Notes: generated from the sequence alone by a model not told the origin. A stretch of DNA of 64,000 nucleotides from Centroberyx gerrardi (GCF_048128805.1 NC_135998.1:14035656-14099655), one strand, 5' to 3'; numbered from the stretch's first letter, positions 10,285-19,620 are shown. Numbers and translations: made by a program.

Positions 10285-13200
10285 CGACATGCAACAAAAT
10301 TCATGAGCCAGCCACTAGGATGTCTAAGGACTCTGCTTTCTTCTTTTCTCAAATCCCAGGTGTCCAACCTCAGGATGAATGACTCAGGGACTTACCAGTG
10401 TTTGGTGCAGATGGGGGTAGCTGATTATAAAAAAATAACTTTGTCCATCAAAGGTTAGTACTAAGTCTGTGTCACAATGTAATCATAGAATTTTTTTTTC
10501 CAGATATATGGGAATGGCCTTGCGCAATGTCCAGATAGGTGGTCATTTCTGGGCAGAGTATTACTCAGACTGAAAATGAAAGTAAGACCAGCATTACTCA
10601 GTTTGACTAGTGTTGCTTTGTTGCGCAAGATCGTCCCCTTACCCAAACTGCAACATGCCGGAATTCATCTCATACTAGTGCATTTTAATGTGGATTCCCA
10701 TAAAACCTCTTCCTGTCGTCTCCAATATTCCAAATGTCCATTAAGTCTCACAAATACAAGGCAGTTACTGTATGTTTATATTCCTCTCATCTGTTTCTCC
10801 CCCAGCACCTTATAAAACGGTGACTAAACGCATCCAGAAATCTTCAGAGGGAGATGAGGTGCAGCTAACCTGCGAGTCTGAGGGATACCCCACTGCCTCA
10901 GTCATCTGGACTGATAGAAACATACAGAGAATCAGCTCCAACACCTCCGCTGTGACAACACCAGACCAACTCTTTCGGGTCACCAGCAAGATACAAGTCA
11001 GATCCTCTGAGAAAAACAACTACACATGCAACTTTACAGATGGAGGCCCCTCTGCAAGGTTTGATATTCCAGGTATGATGCAATTTTTGTTTAAGGCTTC
11101 CTTTCCTGGACCATGCTCAGACATTTTAACTGGAGAGGACTCTAGCAATAAAAAAGTAATTACTTTCATCAGGTTACTGTTTTTTTAAATAGAGAAAATT
11201 AAGACAAAATATGCAAGTGAGAAGCAGGGCAAATAGACAGGGGCCTTGTTTGCTTCAGTATTTTGGCATAGAAAATTCCTTCATGCCACCCACAGATGAG
11301 GTGAGAGAAAATGAGAGAGAACTGCAGCAGAATTGTCCTAACTTGTTCTGGTGCTTTCTATCAGAAAAGTTTATTACAGTCAGCAGGCAGAGTAGGTTCT
11401 TGTTGCAGGAATCAGTAGGCGAAGCCTCGAACGTTTGCAGATAAACAGAGGAAATATAATGTCATCACCCACCAGTTTTTCACAGTCAACTGCTGTTTCC
11501 TGTCATATTTGCTTTGATTGAGATCTCTTCATGACTGGTGCCCACCCACATCAAATGTGTGATGAAGACGTAAACATGATATTTGAGAATATGATTGTGA
11601 ACGCTTTACTCTGCCTTTCAGTAGAAACTGTAGGTTGTGTTTGGGTGTTTGCACCGTGTGAGATGGCAGTATGTAGGAGTGCTGTGACAGAGGTGTGTTT
11701 CCACACTGCTCTTGTATCCATGCGAGGTTTAGTGACGTGTGTGTGTATCTGTGTGTGTGTGTGTGTGCGTAGGCTATGTATGTCTGTGTATGTAAATGTT
11801 TTGTTTATCTGTGTATATGTATGTGAAGGCTTATTATTATTTGCATATGTGTATGTATGCACATTGCACATGTTTTCTTTGCTCAGGTGTGTATATGTTT
11901 GCACTCAAACACCTGCAGATATGCTGAAAGAGCATCTGTCCCTATAAGTTTTTGTGTGTGTTTTTTGGGGGCACGTCTCTGAATTTTGTCCATAACAGTT
12001 AATTTATGTTGAAGACAAAACTAAATCAGATAACAGCGATATCTTTTGATATGAAAGAAGATGCATCAAACAAAACAAATGCAACAATAGATAGGAACAC
12101 AAAGAAACTACGATATTTTCCTCACACAATTAATCAAAAGACAGGATTATCATTCAAGGGTTGTGACAATTTCTATCTGTCTGACCATCTGTCAGACAAA
12201 TAGAAAAATACAGTTTTGTTTTTTTTAAGGTTTTGACCAATAAGGGGAAGTTCGGGCCAGTGTGTCTTTGGCATATTTGGTTATTTCCCAAGTACACCAT
12301 AGCTGCTAAAAATATTCCTAGCAAACCAAATGCCAATTATCTATGTTTCCAGCTGACCCTGTCATTGCCGAATTTCATACGATGCTGTAGCTGTTTTTTG
12401 GTACATTTCAAGGATAACCTTTCTGTGTTTTCACTCTTTTTCACAGATGAAATCCCAATAACGACTGTCAGAAATGATGCTCTCGTCATTGCATTGTGCA
12501 CAGTGGTGGTTCTGGTTGTTATTATTGTTGCAGTGCTCACCTATCGACGGCAAAAAGGTAATCAATCACGCAATTCTTTGCAAAGACATTACAGTACCAG
12601 GTTCAGTAGCAAATAACTCATAACATGCACAACAATACACAGAATATAGGTGTAATAATCTGACACAACATTAGTGTTAACTAGAGATCCGTCTCTCCTT
12701 TATTTCCTTTTCGTGTCTTCACATTGTTTTAGCTTACATTGCCACAATCCACTTGATACAGTGACATTAAAGGCTACAATGACTAATGTCCTCATGACAT
12801 GTTAATAAATTAATTAAATAATAATGAAATAACTGTCTAACATTGTAAGCTACACCACATTCTTTTCAATTAGTTGCCATGATTGATTCATCCTTTCTTT
12901 GTCAAAGCCACAGCAGGCCAGGAAAGTTTATTGGTATTTTTCTTGATTTTTTCTTACATGGCTGGAGGGAATCCTGTACCTACAGTAAAATATTTGTGTA
13001 ATTTATACAGTAAAGATTTCCACACATCCTTTGCTGCGTGTACGTGCTTGTATCAGTGCTTTCCAAAACAGTCAAGTCACTTTGGCACTCAAAAGAGGAA
13101 GTAATCTGCCGTAGCAATGCCTTTAGCCTTTAGGCAATCAATATAGACATAGGGCTCATGAGGGAGTTTTGTTGGCATGTGACTTATGTTAGCATGTGAG

Positions 13201-13855
13201 ATCATGACTTAGCTTTTTGGAATTGACGTCTGTGAGAACCAAGTTTGGAAACACCCAACCAGGTCTTGGTTTCCGTGACCGGGGAATTTGAGAATGTTTG
13301 TAAATGTGTGGGTGGTTTCTCAGTTTAGCAAATTGATATTGTTCACAATCCCCGAAACACACTGCAATAATTTCAGTAGTAGGCTTATTACACATTGTGT
13401 TTCTGTAAATGAATGTGTGAACCTGATTATTAAAAGAAATATTATTTCAATTAAGGGAATGGAAACCTCCAACAACAGTTTTAAACTAGTGCCAGTAAAG
13501 GGTGAACAATGAGAGAGGCAAGTTGTTCTGCAGCATATACCGACAGAAAATAAAAGAATATAAATCACATCATAATCACACATCATGTCATAATATAAAT
13601 AACCTTCTTGTTAAACATATAGAAATGTAAAACACTTTCCAAAACTTTTCCAAACTCTTCCAAATAATAATTTTAATATGATTGTATTCACCTGTTGTTT
13701 TTCTGCAAACCTGTTTTTAATTCATGTCTGACATCTCTCTTATCTTACTGGCTTGTATCATTTATAAAGGGATTTGTAACTCTATTTAGAAAAATTGTGT
13801 TTATTATTACTATTATGAATTGTGTATATGCATACAACTACTTACATACATAAAT

Positions 13856-13904
<49 letters not shown>

Positions 13905-13950
13905 TACATACATGCATACATACATACTTACAGTACATACATACATAAAT

Positions 13951-13999
<49 letters not shown>

Positions 14000-14029
14000 T
14001 ACATACATGCATACATACATACTTACAGT

Positions 14030-14110
<81 letters not shown>

Positions 14111-15080
14111 TACATACATACATACAGTACATAAATAGTGATTTTTTTCTTCCTTAGGGTCCAGACGTACCGGGACGCCCAGCACCAGGAACCTTCTGGT
14201 TCATGATCCGGTTGCTGCTACTGCCTGTGAGTCTGAGTAGGGGCTGTAGCCTACAGTTGATTAAAAAATCAAATTGCAGCATAAGCTCTTGCATGTTGCA
14301 AATCACAAGCGGCACTGATATTTTTGTTAGAGGGCGAAGGTGTTTTGCAAAAAATGGTGACCTACAAATGAAGTTGTACACTAGAAAGAATATATGCTGT
14401 GTATTACTTGCATTCATTTCATTTAATTCAAAACTTGAGGTGTAAATGACTGAGTTTATGCCGCCATATTTCTATTTCAGCCAACATAACAATGGTTGAA
14501 TTACTGACTTATTAATTGAAGTTAATTGATTTAGTATTTGTGTGAATGTTACTCTGTATGTTGGCCTTCTAACTAACACAGCTGTTCTTCTCTATTAGGT
14601 CTACAAATAAATACACTAAGGGAGAAGGAGAAAACTGTCATTTATACTGAAGGTAACTGATGCTGATAAGGGACTTTTGAGAAGGGATATGGGTATTTAT
14701 ATCATCACTAATATCATTCAGCTTCCCATTTTATTCAGAACTCCCATTTTTTTTGCAAAGCTTGCATCAATGGAGAATTTTCCCATTGCTTTTCTGTCTC
14801 TGTCAGCATCTGCCATATCCTTTCCACAGGAAACTAGTCTGATTCATGACATTTACAGTAATGAATATTTTTGTGTTTTGTGTTTTTTGTGAGATCTGTT
14901 AGCTGTCAAGTAGCTGACAATTTTGTGTTACATTTTGCACAGAGAGTGTGGAAACCCTGGGGGAGTTTCTGAAAGCCCATTACTCAAGATTCTCCCTCAG
15001 CATGGAGGTGAGGCACTTCTGTCAGGAAAAGCTGCCACAGAGACTGCAGAACAGGTGAGTCATCAAAGTGTATGTTCATC

Positions 15081-15117
<37 letters not shown>

Positions 15118-17842
15118 CGTGTGTATCCACACAAGGAAATAGAGAGGGAGCTGATCGGTGGTGTGTCCTGACAAAAACATCAGTGTCCCTGTGCTGGAAA
15201 ACCCCGTTACATCCTCCTATTTATGTGTAATTATAAACAGACTGAAATGAACCATTTGTGTGTGTGTATGTGTATGTGTGTGTGTGTGTGCATGCGTGTG
15301 TGTACGTGTTCTTGTATTTCTATATTTTGGAGGATAAAATTATGGTTAAGATTAGAATTAGGGTTTTTACGGTTAAAGGAAAATCACATCCTCAGATCCT
15401 CTTACTCTATATATATATCATCAATCTGTGATGTTCAGTGCGTTCCAGTAGTTACTTTGTGATGAAATGTTGTAATTTACCTTTTGGCATAGGCCTATGC
15501 ACCTTCCCAGAACTTGTCTCATCTACCTCTACTTCAGTTAGTGATTTCCCTACATTTCCCTTTCGACCATGAAACATGAACCATGAACGGGACAACAGGT
15601 GTGAACAGGTGTCAACTTGTTCCATTGAGCTGTGGGTTTTAGGTAGGTGGAGAGCGCGATAACGATAGCGATTGCACAATAAGAGCAAGAGAGCAAGTTT
15701 TTCCAGTCGAGAAAGTTGCGCCCCTTACTCAAAACGCAAGTGGCCGCATTGCATTCTGGTCTATTGAGGCTGCTGTCGGTTGAGAAATTGGTCTCTCTGC
15801 CTCTTCTACGATGGATTTCTCCCTGTATGATTGTTGAACGTCGGTGTAAAATGGAAAGAAGAAAGAAGCCCTTGCTCTTTTATTATGAGGGACTGACACC
15901 AAAACCTGACATTTACTGTTTTAGATAGCTGAAAATGTTTCGGTCACTTCCATGTTTGGCCAGTTATGCGCGGTAATAAGAAAAACAAACCATCAGACAA
16001 CAAAGTGGGCCCAGAAATGCAAAGTACATCGCTAACAGCTGTTTTTGACAGCGTTTAAGTGTTTTGGGGTGGATTTTCCCTTTAAGGTTTCAGTTAGGAT
16101 TAGGTTTAAGGGTTAAGGTTAAGGTGAGGTTAGGGTTAGGGCTTGGGTTTAAGGTTAATGTCAGAATCAGGATTGGGTTTTGGGTAAAGATTAAGGTTAA
16201 GCATGTAGTGATGAAGGTCGTGGTCAGGGGTTTGGGGTTAGGGAATGAATGTGATAAATGAAGGTCCTCACAAGTATAGTAATGCAAATGAATCTGTGTG
16301 TTAGGAATACCCGATTAGCGGCTGGATTCACAGCAAAGAGGCGGTAGTAAGGTGCAACCACCAAGGTGTTTTATCCACTCACAAAAAGACAGCAACAAAA
16401 CTGGTTCAACATGGCAGGACTAAAGGTAGCAACAGGTAATCAACATGGACGCTACCAACAATGGGACACTTAACAATGGCATTCACCAATACAATATATT
16501 TCCCCTTTAACCTACCATCCTATCTGTCTTAATACATACAAAACAACAGATCTTGCTCTCAAACAAACAAATTAATATTACAGCATATAAACAATAGTAC
16601 ATATTTTAGTCCAATTACACAGTACCGTATCTATCCTAGCTATCCTATCACATGGTCCCTCCCCGAACTATATCACATGGTCCCTCCCCGAACTATATCA
16701 CATGGTCCCTCCCCGAACTATATCACATGGTCCCTCCCCGAACTATATCACATGGTCCCTCCCCGGACTATATACAGGTGCCGGGGAGCTCTTTTGCCCA
16801 AACACCCTGGAACACAGACAAGACAACACAGGTAAGTGATTGCATAAACCAACAATTAGAACACTTGACATTGCACCACTATAGTATTGCACAAGCCCCA
16901 TACCAAATCATGGCATTTGTTAGCCAGACAGTGAAAACCCGTTTCATGTCAGGTTAACAATCAACTTAACACTTGTTTGTTTCCTTCCACAGGTAGAGCT
17001 TTAATCATCCTTGCCCACACTGAGTAACTGCTGCAGCAAGACAAGATTAACCTCACAAACAACTTAAAATGTTTAGTAAAATTTTCAATAAAATACTTTC
17101 AATAATGACTCTTTGTGCAATTATTAAATCTGTGCAAATGTTTAACTGTGCAAATTATGCTGTGTAAACTACTGAATAGACCAATGTACAATATAAATGT
17201 GCAAATAGTGCAAAGTATTGGGTAACAAAGTGCGCGTTTGTTACAGTGTAAGAGTTGAAAATTTGTGGAAAGACACATTTGGTTGACATCTAGAGCCGAT
17301 CATCAGGGTGTCAGCCTATCCTTGTGTATTTTTATATACTGCAGACTTACATTCTTGGTTCTGCTTGTCGTTTCAGCGAGGGCCAACCTGTGAGTCTTCA
17401 AGCCTTACTCCCAGAAGCTGGAGAGACACTTCTCCTGGAGGGACCCCCAGGGAGCGGGAAGACCGCCGTAGCCCAAATCCTGGTGTCTTCCTGGGCCGAG
17501 GGGCCAACTCATGCCCTCCTACAACTCAGTGTCCTTCATCTCCTCTTCTCTGTGGATGGCAGCAACGTGAAGGGCGACTTGTTTCAGGGAATAATGACAC
17601 AACTTTCTCTCGGGGAGAAGATATCAACAGAGGGCGACCTAAGGACTGTGCTGAGTGGGTCCAGGGAGGTCCTGCTGCTGTTTGATGGCTACAGAGAAGG
17701 GAACCAGGATTTGGATGAGTCCCTGAGGAGGTTTCTAAGAGAGAAAGAGGGATGCAGGGTGCTGGTCACGGCCTGCCCGGGACACTGCCCCAAACTCAAG
17801 GAGATTGTCGGGACAAGAGGGTTTCTGAAGCTCCAAATATAG
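8954..17842 (+). CDS. cd274: PD-L1-like protein with C-terminal NACHT-type NTPase (whole CDS, 9 exons)
   Basis: Join 8954-9008, 9316-9575, 10360-10453, 10806-11072, 12447-12557, 14158-14226, 14599-14652, 14943-15054, 17377-17842: 1,488 bases, 495 residues plus stop. All junctions use GT/AG and keep frame (phases 1,0,1,1,1,1,1,2). Order: signal peptide 1-18; IgV about 19-136 (C42-C119, W58, DSGTYQC 113-119); IgC 137-225 (C159-C211, W171; N-glycosylation at N182, N208, N212); transmembrane helix about 237-257; basic YRRQK; linker to 340; NACHT-like P-loop domain 345-495 (Walker A GPPGSGKT 363-370, Walker B LLLFDG 440-445). The ectodomain follows PD-L1 closely (RxRLL, ADYKxIT, then APY, CxxEGYP). 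PD-L1 binds PD-1 and restrains T cells; the NTPase tail is not part of known mammalian PD-L1. plgrkt beside it supports orthology. Exons 1-5 are very sure; joining exon 9 is inferred from phase and lack of another gene start. Confidence 0.82.
9316..9575 (+). CDS. cd274: cd274 coding exon 2: IgV domain, first part
   Basis: Residues 19-105. FTVEAE, then VVMGCRF (C42), VTWHR (W58), a YRGRVRLL strand D and LSQGRAKLQ strand E. It runs from acceptor CTCCGCAG to donor GTCATT in phase 0. The donor lies in the middle of the V domain, between strand E and the DSGTYQC motif. The exon is distinctly GC-richer than the surrounding introns. Confidence 0.92.
9576..10359 (+). other. cd274 intron splitting the IgV domain, LTR-like content
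   Basis: 784-base intron. The part from about 9740 to 10062 has LTR-like traits: a TGTGAGAATC start, two AATAAA signals and a CAACCTTACA end. No clean target duplication was found. A GA microsatellite (10236-10281) precedes the acceptor. Confidence 0.4.
10236..10281 (+). repeat. (GA)n microsatellite
   Basis: A GA run inside the IgV-splitting intron, about 80 bases before the acceptor. Confidence 0.95.
10360..10453 (+). CDS. cd274: cd274 coding exon 3: IgV domain, second part
   Basis: Residues 106-136: VSNLRMNDSGTYQC (C119), then ADYKKITLSIK, the F and G strands. ADYKxI is a PD-L1 signature in the strand that contacts PD-1. Acceptor AAATCCCAG, donor GTTAGT, phase 1 end. Confidence 0.92.
10806..11072 (+). 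CDS. cd274: cd274 coding exon 4: IgC domain
   Basis: Residues 137-225: APYKTVTKRI, VQLTCESEGYP (C159), VIWTD (W171), FRVTSKIQV and NNYTCNF (C211). A single-exon C-type Ig domain in the mammalian PD-L1 arrangement. NTS, NYT and NFT are potential N-glycosylation sites. Acceptor CTCCCCCAG, donor GTATGA, both phase 1. Confidence 0.93.
11073..12446 (+). other. cd274 intron 4
   Basis: GT-rich microsatellite patches near 11738-11770 and otherwise AT-rich unique sequence. No additional exon seen. Confidence 0.6.
12447..12557 (+). CDS. cd274: cd274 coding exon 5: stalk and transmembrane helix
   Basis: Residues 226-262. DEIPITTVRND stalk, a 21-residue hydrophobic helix rich in V, I and L (237-257), then the stop-transfer YRRQK. 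Acceptor TTTTTCACAG, donor GTAATC, phase 1 at both ends. In mammals the protein ends about 30 residues after the helix; here the frame continues. Confidence 0.9.
12558..14157 (+). other. cd274 intron 5 with large CA/TACA array
   Basis: AT-rich unique sequence to about 13800, then a compound CA and TACA array reaching to within 30 bases of the next acceptor. Confidence 0.6.
13846..14132 (+). repeat. compound (CA)n/(TACA)n array with internal duplication
   Basis: Three CA runs separated by TACA-rich spacers. The spacer TGCATACATACATACTTACA recurs about 106 bases apart, so a larger unit of CA run plus spacer was duplicated. Confidence 0.9.
14158..14226 (+). CDS. cd274: cd274 coding exon 6: cytoplasmic linker
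   Basis: Residues 263-285: a basic GSRRTGTPSTRN start, then LLVHDPVAATA. No known signalling motif. Acceptor TTCCTTAG, donor GTGAGT, phase 1 at both ends. Short and weakly constrained, so boundaries rest on splice signals and frame. Confidence 0.65.
14599..14652 (+). CDS. cd274: cd274 coding exon 7: cytoplasmic linker
   Basis: Residues 286-303: CLQINTLREKEKTVIYTE, charged, probably helical. VIYTE looks vaguely like a tyrosine phosphorylation site but is not a full ITIM. Acceptor TCTCTATTAG, donor GTAACT, phase 1 at both ends. Its exact size, multiple of three, allows skipping without frame loss. Confidence 0.6.
14943..15054 (+). CDS. cd274: cd274 coding exon 8: helical segment before the NTPase
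   Basis: Residues 304-340: ESVETLGEFLKAHYSRFSLS, then MEVRHFCQEKLPQRLQN. It looks amphipathic and helical, comparable in position to the helical linker that precedes NACHT in NLR proteins. Acceptor CATTTTGCACAG, donor GTGAGTC, entering in phase 1 and leaving in phase 2. Family not recognised. Confidence 0.75.
15081..15116 (+). repeat. (GT)n microsatellite
   Basis: A GT run just after the exon 8 donor. Confidence 0.95.
15377..16081. mobile_element. TTAA-flanked MITE (Kolobok/piggyBac-like), in cd274 intron 8
   Basis: Left end TTAA (15373-15376) then AGGAAAATCACATCC; right end GGGTGGATTTTCCCT then TTAA (16082-16085). The termini are imperfect inverted repeats (AGGGAAAATCCACCC type) with TTAA duplications. 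About 705 bp without transposase. The flanks on both sides belong to one GGTTAAGGTTAGGG-rich stretch, showing insertion into it. Confidence 0.6.
16086..16240 (+). repeat. GGTTAGGGTTAAGG-rich degenerate minisatellite
   Basis: Irregular TTAGGG/TTAAGG-like units. Similar patches occur at 22780-22835 and, on the other strand, at 62870-63000. Interstitial and too irregular to be a telomere. Confidence 0.7.
16299..17245 (+). mobile_element. solo-LTR candidate
   Basis: Begins TGTTAGGAATACCC and ends GTTTGTTACA. It has a tandem-repeat block (16649-16773) like a U3 enhancer, a TATA-like ACTATATA, a strong GTAAGTG splice donor after 16831 and AATAAA at about 17087. These fit an LTR of about 947 bp. 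GTGT occurs at both borders but does not give a clean TSD with TG..CA ends, so the class is uncertain. It lies just before the NTPase exon. Confidence 0.45.
16649..16773 (+). repeat. five tandem copies of a 25-bp unit
   Basis: Unit CACATGGTCCCTCCCCGAAC plus TATAT, repeated five times in register. The last copy has one substitution (CCCCGGAC). It lies in the U3-like part of the LTR candidate. Confidence 0.95.
17377..17842 (+). CDS. cd274: cd274 terminal exon 9: NACHT-type P-loop NTPase
   Basis: Residues 341-495. Begins EGQPVSLQALLPEAG, then TLLLEGPPGSGKTAVA (Walker A 363-370) and W380 as in many NACHTs. Later EVLLLFDGYREGNQDL gives Walker B (439-445) with the DGY variant seen in NLRC4. CRVLVTACPG (467-476) occupies the sensor-1 strand but lacks the usual arginine. 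The frame stops after GFLKLQI, so winged-helix and leucine-rich parts of an NLR are absent. Acceptor CTTGTCGTTTCAG supplies the base completing a phase-2 codon. A last-exon NTPase segment of about 150 residues suggests nucleotide binding; hydrolysis is unproven. Confidence 0.85.
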
Positions 17843-18055
17843 ACTGTTAAGTACGGAGATTGTGACAAACAAATACATTAACGTCATGTTACATTTTAAC
17901 AAGTTTAGACATCAAACGTCTTGGTACTAACATATATGTATGATCTTGTCTTCTACAGTGTGTTGTATTGAATGGTTATGAAAATGTACTGAGACTTTGA
18001 TAAAACCCCAGAAATGCTGCCAGATTTGTAAATTCATGCTTGTAAAATAGCCATA

Positions 18056-18061
18056 AATAAA
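18056..18061 (+). terminator. cd274 polyadenylation signal candidate
   Basis: AATAAA 214 bases after the stop codon, the first canonical signal there, which supports exon 9 as a true terminal exon. Confidence 0.55.
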
Positions 18062-18504
18062 TCCTATATTAAAATTCTTCTCATTTTTCACGCCATTGCC
18101 AAGTACTCATTTTTATCGTTCTCATCTTTTGAAATCAAAGAATGCACCCCAGCTCCTTATGTTGGGTATGTTGAAACTCTGTGATGTTACTGGTAATCCA
18201 CCTTAGATTTGGACCCACTTCTCATGAAACCCCTGAAAGTGATTTTCAGCTGCACATCAGTCCCTCTCCTACCAGTAAAGTAGACTTGATACTACTAACA
18301 CTTTATAAATGATTAGGATTGTTTCAGTTTCTGTTTCTGTTCTGTCTCAGTTGACAAAAAAAAGAGAGAGGTCGTTTTCTAGAATGCAAGCAAAGCACCA
18401 AAAGTGTAAAAAAGGATGTTGTGAGCTTTCCTGGCAAGGGCTCATCATTCAGATTCCCAGTAACACAAGACTAATACATGAAAAGGAAGAAGTACTGCAT
18501 GGTT

Positions 18505-18660
18505 TGCATTCTCTGGTAGTTGATGCAGCAGTGGAGTCACCAGTTTCTTCCTTTATTTGACCTAATTTATGGATAGTTCTGATCTTCAACCTCTTAGCAT
18601 CTTGTCCTATATTGCGTTTTATAGCTTTAAACGAGTTATAGCTCCTTCTCTTACCAGTTT
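18505..18660 (+). repeat. direct repeat R1, copy 1
   Basis: GCATTCTCTGGTAGTTGATG through TTATAGCTCCTTCTCTTACC. A diverged second copy is at 20509-20660. Confidence 0.85.
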
Positions 18661-18667
18661 TGTCGCC

Positions 18668-18937
18668 AACGTCATTAAACAAGATGACTGTCTTTTTGCA
18701 CTCACTTGATGTGTTTAACCTCAACTATTTTTAGTCAGCTGACAATAGACAAAACAACATTACTAACATTACACTTGAAAAATGAGTGTCGTGTGTGTTA
18801 CTGCTTTGTCACCATCACATGGGAGAACTTGCTGCTCAGGGAAAAAGTTGGCACTGATAACGGCACGATGATCATAATCATGATAGGTCATAACCACCAT
18901 CATATGATCATCATCAAAAAGTCAAAAAGTTCCTCAT
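18668..18937 (+). repeat. direct repeat R2, copy 1 (269/270 identical)
   Basis: 270-base block starting AACGTCATTAAACAAG and ending AAAAAGTTCCTCAT. It matches 20857-21126 at all but one base by eye. The open frame inside is the same in both and shows no known domain. Confidence 0.95.
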
Positions 18938-18941
18938 GGTA

Positions 18942-19120
18942 AACAAGATGACTTTGCTTTTGCACTGATGTGTTTAACCTCAACTATTTTTAGTCAGCAG
19001 ACAATAAACAAAACAACATTAGTAACATTTGAAAAATGAGTGTTGTGCGTTGCTGCTTTGTCACCATCACATGGGAGAACTTGTTGATCAGGGAAATAGT
19101 TGGCAGTGTAATGTTCATAC
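18942..19120 (+). repeat. diverged third copy of R2
   Basis: TAAACAAGATGACTTTGCTT and later CACATGGGAGAACTTGTTGA echo R2 with scattered substitutions and small deletions. Directly abuts copy 1. Confidence 0.85.
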
Positions 19121-19445
19121 CAGCTCTGCACACATGATACACACCACTGCTATTATGTTGCATTAGACATTGAATGTGCCTTGCATGCATGGAGACAGTT
19201 GCATGTGCAGCTCATTTCCTTGTTCCTTAAACCTTGGTGTTACAAAACACAAGTGACTCAGCTACAAATGTACACAATAATGACATTGTGGGGTTTATTG
19301 GGTTTCAGTGTAGCTGAGGTTGTAAATGTGATTAAGAGCTGTGCAAATAAAGTTGACTGAGCAAAGCACCAGCAGTTACAGTAAACAGCAGAATTTTCCA
19401 GTGTTAATCAGTGTAGAGTGGACTCACTTGCACACTGAAGCTCAC

Positions 19446-19620
19446 GCCTCATTTGACTGGTGCATGGCTCTATGAACAACATGTCTGTAGTTTTTGTGCC
19501 AGTGTCCTAAGTCTTCTCAACAACAAACACACAACAACACATTCAGAGTCAAATGAATTAACATTGGCAATTTTGTTTTATAGGAAGTTGTTATAGAGCC
19601 ATGCACCAGTCAAATGAGGC
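19446..19620. repeat. inverted repeat with about 33-base arms
   Basis: The left arm GCCTCATTTGACTGGTGCAT (continuing to 19480) is the reverse complement of 19588-19620, which ends ATGCACCAGTCAAATGAGGC. The spacer is about 107 bases. Confidence 0.85.

Noticed and set aside
13813..14185. Long overlapping open frames of alternating H-T or C-V residues
   Set aside because: Pure translations of the CA/TACA microsatellite on both strands; no codon bias or splice context.
16086..16240. Telomere-like TTAGGG units
   Set aside because: Too irregular, short and interstitial; similar patches occur elsewhere in the window.
17377..17842. Exon 9 as an unrelated NLR pseudogene fragment next to cd274
   Set aside because: It has a good acceptor, compatible phase 2, intact frame, terminal stop and poly(A) signal, and no own start in a spliced form; kept as part of cd274 but flagged for transcript proof.
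18706..18942. Open frame repeated at 20895-21233
   Set aside because: Identical because the DNA block is duplicated; no recognisable domain, so not called as a gene.
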